A DNA stretch of 64,000 nt from assembly GCA_037953625.1 (NCBI GenBank), contig CM075656.1, forward strand, positions 77,953,001-78,017,000, written 5' to 3'. The notes under the pieces are model-generated. The model ran no database searches. It was not told the DNA's origin and saw only the letters and a list, made by a program, of their open reading frames with translations. Shown here in pieces: positions 32,233 to 41,730 of the stretch (its first letter is position 1; each line of letters starts with the position of its first letter). Source of the stretch: Crotalaria pallida. Lineage: Eukaryota; Streptophyta; Magnoliopsida; Fabales; Fabaceae. A program made the translations under genes and the position numbers.

Positions 32233-33143
32233 ATTTGAATTTGTAATTAAAATGAAATATTCTATGAAAAGTAATTACTGTAAATGTATCATGCATTATA
32301 TATTATTTTGAAAAAAATCATGCATTATATGAAAAAGCTATTATCTTATTTTTTTTATTAGGTTGATTTTGACAAAAAATATAACAGGGAAATATAGAAA
32401 TAAATTAACTATTTATTAAATATAAATTTGTTTTAAAGGACCATCTATTAGTCTTTTAAGACCAATCGTATCTTAAATTTCTTATTACAAATGATTAGCT
32501 AATTTAATTTTTATTTATTTTTATTGCAAATAATTTAATTTTTATAACTTAATCACTTAGAAACCTAAATATTAACAAATTAATTTTTTAAATTTCACCT
32601 CCTTCATTAAAAATAGTTTTAATTTTTAATAATTCCACATCTGTTGCCATATAATTGAAAATCTAATAAATTAAAATAAAAAAAATACAACACACACTCA
32701 GCTCTCAGCCTCTCAGGATAGTCGGATAGTCCAATAGCATCTGCACTAAGATAAGTTTCTAGTAATTAACACACTCACTCTCACACATATATACACACAG
32801 GCTCAAAGAGTCTCTAGTACTCAACAATCACCATAGTCTCCATAAGACCATAACCTTCTTCTCACTCTCTCTTCCTTCATGTTCCTTTCTTTCATTCCAA
32901 AATTATTACTAATATCTTCCTTCTCTCCCTTAATCTCTCTTCCTCCATTCCTCACCTGGGAGCCACCTTCACCTTTGATGTCTATGACCCCCACCCCACC
33001 GCCTTGGATCCATTTTTCCCCGCCCCCCACCTTCGATCTATGAACCCAACACCTCAAATCGGTTGCATGGATTACAAATTGAAGACAAATCATTGGTCAA
33101 GGTACAATGGGTTATGGGTTCTTTCACTGGTGTATTTGTCAGG

Positions 33144-34164
33144 CTGAAAATGAAGCCGATAGGACAGACTGGGTAAACAAAATAACTGGTGCCATCACAT
33201 CGATTTTAAATTTTCAGTTTCTTAAACAGGTTATCTGTTGAGATTTTTGAAAATAACTTTTTTGCCATAATGTTCATATGTGATGCTATGCTAACTCTGT
33301 TCTATTGTAATTTCTGCAGCCTCATTATGGCATATTGCATTTAGAAAATAAAAACTCAGCAGTTTCCTTGGCTAGTCAATTAGAGGATAGTAATAGATCT
33401 TTGATGGATGACATATATTCTAACGAAGTGGATAGTGTCTCAAAGATTTTGAGGGGAATTCCTGGAAATGATAAATGTGCTTAATGCACTGCTCCTGAAC
33501 CAGAATGGGCATCTCCAAACCTTGGCATATTTCCATGTATTGAATGCTCTGGGGTGCACCGAAATCTTGGAGTTCATATCTCAAAGGTGCATGCTTTGTT
33601 ATTGTATAGATTTTAGTTCATTATATATTCCTCTGGGATAGTTATATTGCACTACAGTGCTTACATATTTTTGCAGATTTTTCTTTTTTGTTCATAGGAC
33701 TTCCACTTTTAAGTTTAAGAATCTTAATAGTTAGGAAATATTATGCAATGTTCTTATAATTAGGCCGAGTCAAATTGCATAAATAAGTGATTATTGATTT
33801 GGTCTTATCAATCTATTATCATTTTCTAAAGGCAAACCATTTGATCTGCCAACTGCAGGTGAGATCTATCACATTAGATGTTACGGTTTCGGAACCTGCT
33901 TTTATATATTTCGTAACTTGGGTAATGCTTATTGTAATTCTATGTTTGAGGGCTTGCTTCTACTTGATGACGAAAGGTAAATTTTTTCCTCTCTTTCAGG
34001 AATGTGCAGTATGTGCTATATATCACATTGAGTGATTGAGTATTTGATCTTGCATTCCTTTCCTTTTTAGAATAATTATCTGCAGAGTAGCTGAATCAAA
34101 TGTGCCTATGAAACCATGCTCCACAGATGCCTTCCAATGCAAGGAAAAGTACATTCAAGCAAAG
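33144..34164 (+). pseudogene. captured ArfGAP (ACAP-type AGD) gene fragment
   Basis: Four exon pieces with introns kept. 33144-33229 reads AENEADRTDWVNKITGAI (end of a PH domain). 33320-33586 reads LRGIPGNDKCA, a stop, then CTAPEPEWASPNLG, CIECSGVHRNLGVHISK (the ArfGAP zinc finger; its four Cys are present). 33859-33925 reads VRSITLDVTVSEPAF, with the frame lost after that. 34086-34164 reads KPCSTDAFQCKEKYIQAK. The family is plant AGD1-4-like GTPase-activating proteins for ARF. The in-frame TAA at 33482-33484 sits inside the zinc finger, and both ends of the gene are missing. It lies opposite to the Helitron genes. Retained introns mean it came from DNA, not from mRNA. Confidence 0.88.
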
Positions 34165-34286
34165 GTAAGCCGCTTCAGTTCAATTTCACGTTTTATATAT
34201 GAAAGTCTATTATCTCACCTGGAATTACTATTTTCACAAAAAAAAAGCAAAAGTAATTAGATGAGCAGGTAATATTTACTATTTTG

Positions 34287-34455
34287 GATTCCATTATCGA
34301 ATAGAGCACTTTATTTTGTGTTGCTATTCTTCCTTCTTGGCTGGACCTGATTCCATTATCGAATAGAGCACTTTATTTTGTGTTGCTATTCTTCTTGGCT
34401 GGACCTATTTTGTTTTGCGCACTTTATTTTGTGTTGCTATTCTTTCTCTTGCTGG
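34287..34455. repeat. tandem repeat, about 60-bp unit, 2.7 copies
   Basis: GATTCCATTATCGAATAGAG ... TTGTGTTGCTATTCTTC...TTGGCTGGACCT occurs at 34287 and 34350, with a partial third copy from about 34415 (GCACTTTATTTTGTGTTGCT). It sits just downstream of the last ArfGAP exon, so it may be a duplicated piece of its intron. Confidence 0.85.
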
Positions 34456-34976
34456 GTTTACAAGCTGTTAAAATTTTGGGATTACTTTTGTAACGGTGCT
34501 CATTGATTACTGGAATAGGAATGCAACTTGTGGGAAAAAGGCTTTCGATTAGTTTTGTTTAAAAAAAAAGTAAAGGCTGATAAACTTTCTTGCCATGTTA
34601 TACCTCTTGAGTTTTAAATTTTTAGACATCTTGTTGCATATTTTAGAATCTTATTTTGCACATTTGAATTTCAGGGGTTTGTGGGGTATGTTCTTCTCTA
34701 GCATTTCCAAAAACTGTTAATTTATTTAATATTGTGGCTGTCCTCATTTTATTAGAAGTTTTTGTATTTTATTTCTCTTTATTGTTATATCAGTAGAAAA
34801 ATTGGCTTATTAAAGTGAACTTGCATTAATGTTGCGATGCTACGAATTTAATAATAATTTCTAATATCATAAAAACTCAATAATGTACGATAAGTATACA
34901 AATAAATGCATTTGCAAGTATGTAAAATTATAAATTTATAATTCGATGAGCTAAAAAAAACCTAAACTAATAAATT

Positions 34977-36687
34977 TTACTCTAAAACTTTGTTAACATT
35001 CTTTGTAGATTGTTGTTGAACTCCTTCATCTTGGTCGATTATGTCTTCAAGCTTCATTTTTTGGGTTGTAGCTTTCTGAAATAAATTTGAGAAAAAATTG
35101 TTGAATGTATTTTATAATATATTCATATGAAATTGTAATTTAATTTTTTTTACTATTAAATAAATAAGGAATATTAATTTTTTAATGTTGACATACCTGT
35201 TCATTTCGGGTTCCCAGTTCATATTTCATTACTTCCTCGTCCTCTATCATTTTGGATGCTATAAAACTTTTTCTTGGCCTTCCACCATAGTTATCAGTGT
35301 TGGTTTTGATAAAGAAAGTCCTTCCTAACATTATATTGAGTGCCTCTGGTGCCATTCCTTCCAATTCCCTTGCCTTTTGCAAATAGAATTAAAATATAAA
35401 TTAAAATATATTAAAAGTATATGATTTTAAAAGTATTGACAAATTTATTATTTTGAAATATATGTGATTGATAAATTAATTTAATTTTTATCCTCATAAG
35501 CCTTCCTGAATGTAACAATGTAAAGCATGCACAATCATGTACAATTAATTTATTTCTAAATGAACTTCAGAGAATCAGAGAATTCTTTGGTTTTGAAGCA
35601 CAGAAATCTATGCAGTTTCATATCTGAAGGTGAGTGGCTCATCTTGCAGTTTTCATTAAACTTGTTCTTTTACCAATTTGTTTGCTAAATTATTTTGCTA
35701 AACTTTTTTCTTCAGTTAATATGGATATAGATATAGATATGTGTATAAAACATAAAAGAATCCTTCTAATTCAGAAAGCACATATAATTTCTCACTAACT
35801 TTAAGATCTTATGATAGGTGAAGAGGGATGAGTCACTTTATCATATAGTTGTGTGTTTTTTTTACCTCTTCGACCTCCTTTTTCACAACGTCGGCATCTT
35901 TTGCTATCCACTTTTTGGCTTCTTTGTCAAATAGCACTATTTCAACGTCGTTCTCCCCATCCGATACTTGTAGGTGCAATCTGTATCTGCACTTAGATGT
36001 TAGTAATTACGAAATCGAAATAGTAAATCACAAGATTTTTAAATTATTTAAAGTATAATTTGTTTACTTACAGTGTCTTGGTATACGGGTTCAAGTTTTT
36101 CATTGTGCAAACCCCACACTTTGGTGTTTTATTTTCAAATTTAACTACTTTTGAACATATCGAACACCCTTGATAGCACCAGCCTCTGTTTGCATTTAGT
36201 TTGTCTACAGTTCCTAAAATGATCCAGTTTCCACCCTGGTACATTGAAAATGATAGTTAAATCAATAAAAGTATTTTCAGTTATTTCAATGTTAATTGGA
36301 TGAAATAGATATGCTAACCTCTTTTGTTTCTTTTGCATCAACAATTGTGTTTCTTTTTTGTTTCTCAGTCCATTCGTCTTTTATATTTGAATGTGTTTGT
36401 GAAGAGAGTTGACTTTTCATTAGTGACAAACTCTCCTCTTCAGTATAAGCCCTTGTAAAGAGTAATTTACAATGTTAAAAAATTTACTATATTTTTTGGA
36501 GTTGCATTAAGTGAAAGGATGACAAATAGTTAGAAGTGATGTAAAATGAGTACCTAAAATATGAAGCTTCCTCAAAATCTGGGTTTATTAGTAGCTTTGT
36601 CACGCCAAATTTATAGTGTTTATATATATATATATATCAAGAATAATACACATAAATTAGTCATTTGGGTTAGTGTTGAAAACATGA

Positions 36688-36740
<53 letters not shown>

Positions 36741-37602
36741 TTACCCATTCCTTCTCGTATAATTGCCAAATGTAAGGCAATAATCAAGCATTTGTTGTTA
36801 TTTTTCTCTAACTCGGACACCACCTCACTGGCGAATTTATCCCACAAAGAGCAAGTCATTTTTGTGTTGCTGTATAAAATATAAAAAATTAATTAATAAA
36901 CTGTGTATGGCCAACAATTTAATTTTAAACAAATTTTTTATGTATCTTCAAAGTTACCCGACGTCTTCGATCTCTAACTCAATTTTCCTTGATTCTTTTC
37001 CATCGTTAGAAAGACACATGTCCTTCTTTACGTTGATGACCCTTGCTAATATATCTTTTAAAAATAGAGAAAATTAGATGTTTAGATTATTGCTTTGATT
37101 TGAAGAAAGCAAAAAAAAAAAAAGCAGCGCTAAAGTTGATGAATTCTAGCTTGTTGGGTGGTATTGAATGACATAAAAATTCCTTTACAATTGTATTTTT
37201 TTAAAATTACAATCTGCACTTATGTTGGGTAGCCTTAAATCTACCCACGTTCAATCCAATTTTGAAATTTCCAAAGTGATAGCATTTTCCTTCTTTAATA
37301 GTGTCTTTGTGTTTTTCCATATCTTTCCCAATTGTGGTTGCTTGTATCTTGTGTCCCTGTTAGATGAAATCAATTTTAGATTTTTAACCCTGTCAATTAT
37401 TATTATTATTATTATATAAAGGAAGATAATTTTAAAGGGAAAATTATCATACCTGAGCATCTAGAAGGATCATTTGCATTGATGTTGGAATCAATTTTGT
37501 ATTTACGTCCATTACATTCCATAAGCTTATAACCCTTGCCTTGAATTTCAGAGTACCCATTTTCTCTGTTATCTCCATGATTGTATTATCACGTCTCGCC
37601 AT
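34977..37602 (-). pseudogene. Helitron-associated RPA1-like gene, multi-exon
   Basis: A plant Helitron-type homologue of the large subunit of replication protein A, which binds single-stranded DNA. Ten exon pieces on the minus strand: 37453-37602 (MARRDNTIMEITEKMGTLKF), 37211-37356 (GHKIQATTIGKDMEK), 36958-37054, 36745-36869 (SLWDKFASEVVSELE), 36554 to about 36600 (TKLLINPDFEEASYF), 36319-36451, 36072-36235 (GCSICSKVV, CGVC zinc ribbon of the third OB fold), 35866-35986 (YRLHLQVSDG), 35197-35373 and 34977-35075 (stop TAA). Most joins have good GT-AG ends and keep frame. Two do not: the second-third join lacks about 30 expected residues, and the acceptor of the fifth exon is replaced by a (TA)n run. 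Probably no longer functional. Confidence 0.75.
36689..36735. repeat. (TA)n microsatellite in the RPA-like gene
   Basis: About 22 TA units between the fourth and fifth exon pieces. A second shorter run is at 36624-36638. Their growth may have destroyed the acceptor there. Confidence 0.95.
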
Positions 37603-37639
37603 TATTTTTTTCGTAATGTACTAATTTGTTTTGAAAACA

Positions 37640-38856
37640 ACTATAGTTATTAGTAATTTAAATATTAAATTAAATGATTCTAATAAAATTTAATCATTTA
37701 CAATCATTAATAAATAAAAATAAAAAGAAACAAATAATAATAAATAAAAGCATATATACAGAGTCTTAATGTAAAACTGCAAGTACTAATTTTTAATGAG
37801 CATATATACAGAGTCTATATAGAGTCGATAGGTACTAATTTGGAAAGGAGCATGAGAAAAAGAAATAAAAACAAAGTATAAACTGCACATAAGTACGTAC
37901 CAGACCTGTACAGCAAGTGTCTCCAAATAATTGAAAGGATTAGTGCAAGCACAACTTAAAACAACATCCTCTACCTCTTTCTTGTAAATTAAAACAATGT
38001 ATCATTTTATTTGAGTTCAACATATGTGTCTCTTGATTTCTCCGCAGATGCATCTATTCAATTTTTTTTATTTTTGATTTAACATATGTGTCTGTTGAAA
38101 ATAAATTGTGTTCAACGGATGTGTCTCTTGGTAAGGGCATCTCTTTCATTTGAATTCAGCAGATGCGTCTCTTGATTTCAATTCAGCAGATGCATCTCTT
38201 AGATTTCAAGTAAGCATATGCATGTGTTCAAAATTATTTTTTATTTTTATTTTTAATTTAAAATAAATAAGGACGTTCCTTTCATTTGAATTCAGCATGT
38301 GCATCTCTTGATTTCAATTTAGCAGATGCATTTTTTTAAAAGTAAATTTTATTATTAATTCAAAATGTAGTAAATAAGGACATGTTGCATATATGATAAA
38401 ACAAAAAATGTATTTTAATTATTCTTAATAATCCAATTATGTTTTTTGACTGCTTTGATTTTTCTGTATTTATCAGTTCCATCAACATGATAATATCACT
38501 ATCAGTACTGGTTTTTATTAATTGAGATATGGGTTTTTTTTCATCTTATATTTGATATGAAATAAAAATTAAAAGAGATACATAAATTCACTTAAAAATG
38601 AATTAGAAATTTTTTTCCCTTCTCTCTATGTTATTCCTTACATACCATCTTTTCATCAGCCACTCTTGGATGTTAATACATGATATATTTTAAACTTAGC
38701 GTTACTAAAATGGACCAAATCATAAATTAAAAATAGAAGTTTGTTTCACATATAATCTCAATGATGTGAAAAACATTTGATACGTAAAACCAAATAATTA
38801 ATATAAAAGAATAATACAAGCAATGAAGTATATGTAAATAATAATTACTGGAAGTT
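37640..38856. other. non-coding part of the Helitron with a minisatellite-like motif
   Basis: Near 38040-38345 the motif AGCAGATGCATCTCTTGATTTC and shortened or changed forms (TTCAGCATGTGCATCTC, AACATATGTGTCTCTTGAT) recur about ten times at uneven spacing. No gene is seen. Confidence 0.7.
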
Positions 38857-39165
38857 CTAGTGCACATTCCGGAAAATTTCTTGCCAAACTACATTGGTGG
38901 TCATATTAGTTGCATTCTCTTGGTTATCATGGATTAAAATTTTTAATCCATTTCTATGCTTAACTCGGGAGATAGCGACATACAATTGACCATGAGTGAA
39001 AACTGGATTTGGCAAATATAGTCCAACATTGGTCAAAGATTGTCCTTGACTCTTATTAATAGTCATTGCATAACAAACCGTAATTGGAAATTGCCTTCTC
39101 TGTGATTTGAATGGCCATTTACTTTGTACTGGGATCATAACTTCAACTTTGCCTGTGAGGCCTCC
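38857..39165 (-). pseudogene. Helitron PIF1-like helicase, C-terminal end only
   Basis: The minus strand reads LTGKVEVMIPVQSKWPF, then QRRQFPITVCYAMTINKSQG (helicase motif V region), YLPNPVFTHGQLYVAISRV (motif VI, with the catalytic-type Arg) and NGLKILIHD, to a stop at 38857. This is the last 100 or so residues of the RepHel protein of Helitrons, which unwinds DNA during rolling-circle transposition. Walker A, the rest of the helicase and the Rep nuclease are absent. Coding similarity stops abruptly near 39165, inside a short repeat. Confidence 0.85.
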
Positions 39166-39812
39166 ATTTCATGAGGAGCTCTAAAATCACAGTATTTGGT
39201 TTCACAAATATATAATACAGTTTGATGTAGTTCTGATTACTTGCGGTGACACCTTGTAGTTGGAATTGTTGACAGCACTTTAGAGGTTGAAGATAAGAAA
39301 GGAACAAAGGAAATAATGTATTTCTACAGTTCAAGCACAAGTTTTTAGTCCACATACAGCATTTTCAAACTTGAAGTTAAGAAAGGGACAAAGGATAAGA
39401 TGTATTTCTAAAGTTGTAGCAAAACGTGTTCAATATAAATAACGTGTTCAATAATTCTGTTACGTTGACAATATGTTCAATTATTAAGTTGTTCTTTTCA
39501 TTTTTCATGTTTTCACACAACAGTGGAGTGAATTTTGAGTTTAGTTCAAAAGATGCATCTTTTCATTTGAATTCAGCAGATGCATATCCAAACTATGTGT
39601 CCCTTTCATTTAAAAGCAACAGATGTATCTTTTGATTTCTATTCAGCAGATGCATCTCTTCATAATAAAATAATTTTTCTTTAATTTTTTAAATTAAAGA
39701 TAAGGACACGTGGCATGCCTTATCAATGAGTATTTTCCCAACTTTAATTCTGAGAGCTCCATTTCGTGAGGAGTTCTCTGGTCGCAGTATTTGGTCTCGC
39801 AAATATATAATA
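39166..39812. repeat. duplicated block and a second set of the GCAGATGCATCTCTT motif
   Basis: A block of about 60 bp (GGAG(C/T)TCT...CGCAGTATTTGGT, CGCAAATATATAATA) occurs at 39173-39225 and again at 39765-39812 in the same orientation. Between them, near 39545-39665, several more copies of GCAGATGCATCTCTT with ATTTGAATTCA spacers occur. This links the two sides of the helicase remnant and suggests internal rearrangement of the Helitron. Confidence 0.65.
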
Positions 39813-40287
39813 GTGTTTGATATATATACACACACTTTACAAATGCTAAAGGAGACTTGTTAAAAAAATAAATATAATGGAAACTATTAAAAAAATGTAA
39901 TTTTTATATGTATGAGAAAATGAAAAATTGGGACTAATGATATTTTTCTTTTCTATTTGTATCAGGAATCTTAACAAAAAGACATTTGTTAATGATATCC
40001 TTTATTTCATAAGTATTTCATGTGTATAATTGATAGGTGTTCGTGATGTGGTTTAATCGGTTATGATGTAAAAAATTATCTGATCTAAACATAAAAATTA
40101 CCTGTGCTTCAATTTTTCTCGTTGGGTTAAAGTATCAAATTCAATATAGAAAAATTACTTGTGATTGCAACTTGATTTAGTCAAGTTTTTTTTTTTTTTT
40201 AAAAAATTAATATGAATTCAATGGCATAAGTTGATTTACAATATTTTTTTTAATTATTTTTTTTAATATAAAAAGACTTGTTAGAAG
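39813..40287. other. no gene seen
   Basis: AT-rich. The 5' end of the Helitron may lie here but I could not identify it. Confidence 0.4.
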
Positions 40288-40298
40288 TTCGAACCTTG

Positions 40299-40477
40299 AC
40301 TAACATGGGTTGAGGCGAGTGGTAAACGCTCGCTTAAGCAAGGTATCAGGTTCGATTCCTTGTGAATGCAGAAAATTCATGTTGGGAGACTCACCTGCCA
40401 TAGTCAGGCACGCGACTCGGGTCGGATCCGAACCTACCTAGATAGTACTTGGAGAACTGGATGAGCAACAAAAAAAA
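40299..40477 (+). mobile_element. tRNA-derived SINE
   Basis: The body starts ACTAACATGGGTTGAGGCGA. It has an A box (GGTTGAGGCGAGTGG) and a B box (GGTATCAGGTTCGATTCC) at tRNA-like spacing, then a tRNA-unrelated part and a short A-run. It is flanked by the 11-bp direct duplication TTCGAACCTTG (40288-40298 and 40478-40488). Such elements are moved by LINE enzymes and transcribed by RNA polymerase III. Confidence 0.9.
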
Positions 40478-40667
40478 TTCGAACCTTGTCTTGTATGTTA
40501 AAAAAAAATTTATTGATCGACTCAAAATTTATTTCAATTATTAACTTCCATCAAATGGGTATAGAAACCTTAGTCCATTAAAAAAAAAAAAGAGAAAGAG
40601 AAATCTTTGACGAAAATGGATCATTATCTTAATTTTCATCCTAATTCTTAAATCAAATATTACTTTT

Positions 40668-40916
40668 CTTTCGTCTTTTTATATAAGATTTTTATGTATT
40701 TTTTTGTTTATAAAATTTTATTTCAATTTTTAATAATATTTAATTATTTATTTTCATGAGCATTCTTATTTATTTAATATTATTTTTACAGTCTTCATAA
40801 TAATTATAGGAGTATTTTTGAAAAAACATATGAAATATATTTCTAATGTCATTGAGTAGTTTATTGATAGGTGTAAATTTTCTTAGAAGGTACTTGTATC
40901 AAGGGATGGAGGGAGC
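40668..40916. mobile_element. Stowaway-like MITE, degraded
   Basis: The right end is AAGGGATGGAGGGAGCAA and the left end TTCTTTCGTCTTTTTATATAA. The body (TTTCAATTTTTAATAATATT, TTATTTATTTAATATTATTT) is a decayed form of the family at 3388, in the opposite direction. Confidence 0.5.
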
Positions 40917-41315
40917 AATAATAATTATAAAATTAAATAAAAAGAAAATGAAATGAAAAATGTTTGGGATATAACTAGGTGCTTGAAGGCAGGATTATTG
41001 CAGAATGATACACCCCACGAGAAAAAGAAGCGGTTTTGTACCATCAATCTATCATTCACCATTGGTTTGTATTACTTTAACCTAAGAGTCAACGATTGAA
41101 TGAAAGATGAATGATACATTGATGATATAAAAAACCTTTACATTTTCGGTGCATTCTCTATTTTCTCTTATTTGTCGCACAATTTATTGTATTATTATTC
41201 TCATTTCTTTTTTTTTTTTCTCACAAGGCTTAGACGAAAGCGCAGTGGCAGGCACTGCATTCATTTCTCAACAATCGCCATTGCTAACTACGACCTCCGT
41301 GGCCAATTCTTCTAA

Positions 41316-41329
41316 AAACGACGTCGTTT
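41316..41329 (+). promoter_or_regulatory. palindromic GACGTC site upstream of the golgin gene
   Basis: A 14-bp perfect palindrome AAACGACGTCGTTT, about 90 bp before the golgin ATG. Its ACGT core is of the kind bound by plant bZIP proteins. It lies near or in the 5' UTR. Regulatory use is an inference. Confidence 0.4.
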
Positions 41330-41420
41330 GGTTCATTGGAGCTGAATTCCTCAATCTCTGAACGAATCTAACTTGTCCTTACTTTATTCTTTTGTTGTTG
41401 CTGTAACTGCTCCGTCTGCA

Positions 41421-41676
41421 ATGGCGTCGTGGCTCAAAGCCGCTGAAGGTATTATATGCTCCATGGTGGCGATAGATCTCGCTCTCCCTCTTTCTATTCC
41501 TATTTCCCTTCAAATTCGATCACGATCAACCATTCAATTCGATTCGATTTAAATACTTAACTAACTATGGATTCCAGATTCATTCATTAGCTCATAGTTT
41601 GCATTTTAGTTACCATCACATCACATGACATGGCATCTTGTTATTTATTTTATTTTTTTATAACATAACATTCAAT

Positions 41677-41730
<54 letters not shown>

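Larger units (their letters stand above)
32203..39170 (-). mobile_element. degraded Helitron (3' end certain, 5' end not found)
   Basis: On the minus strand the sequence ends ...ACCCGTGCA-T-TGCACGGGT, a 10-bp-stem hairpin (32212-32232), then TAAAAA, then CTAG (32203-32206), followed by T. This is a textbook Helitron 3' terminus (hairpin, short spacer, CTRR, inserted before T). Upstream on the same strand lie an RPA1-like gene (34977-37602) and the C-terminus of a PIF1-like helicase (38857-39165), in the gene order of plant Helitrons. The Rep domain and most of the helicase are missing and I found no 5' TC end, so the left limit given is only the last recognisable coding piece. A captured ArfGAP fragment lies within. 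Confidence 0.75.

Noticed and set aside
32040..32238. Open frames on both strands with long Tyr-Ile runs
   Set aside because: They translate the (TA)n microsatellite and have no other content. The same applies to frames at 36561-36884.
35849..36058. Plus-strand 69-codon frame
   Set aside because: It lies opposite an RPA-like exon (35866-35986), which carries the recognisable OB-fold sequence.
38020..39670. CRISPR-like array from repeated GCAGATGCATCTCTT
   Set aside because: Repeats are degenerate and unevenly spaced and the DNA is plant nuclear; it is a minisatellite-like motif.
40305..40375. A tRNA gene
   Set aside because: It has A and B boxes but no cloverleaf or acceptor stem, and has a SINE body with target duplication.
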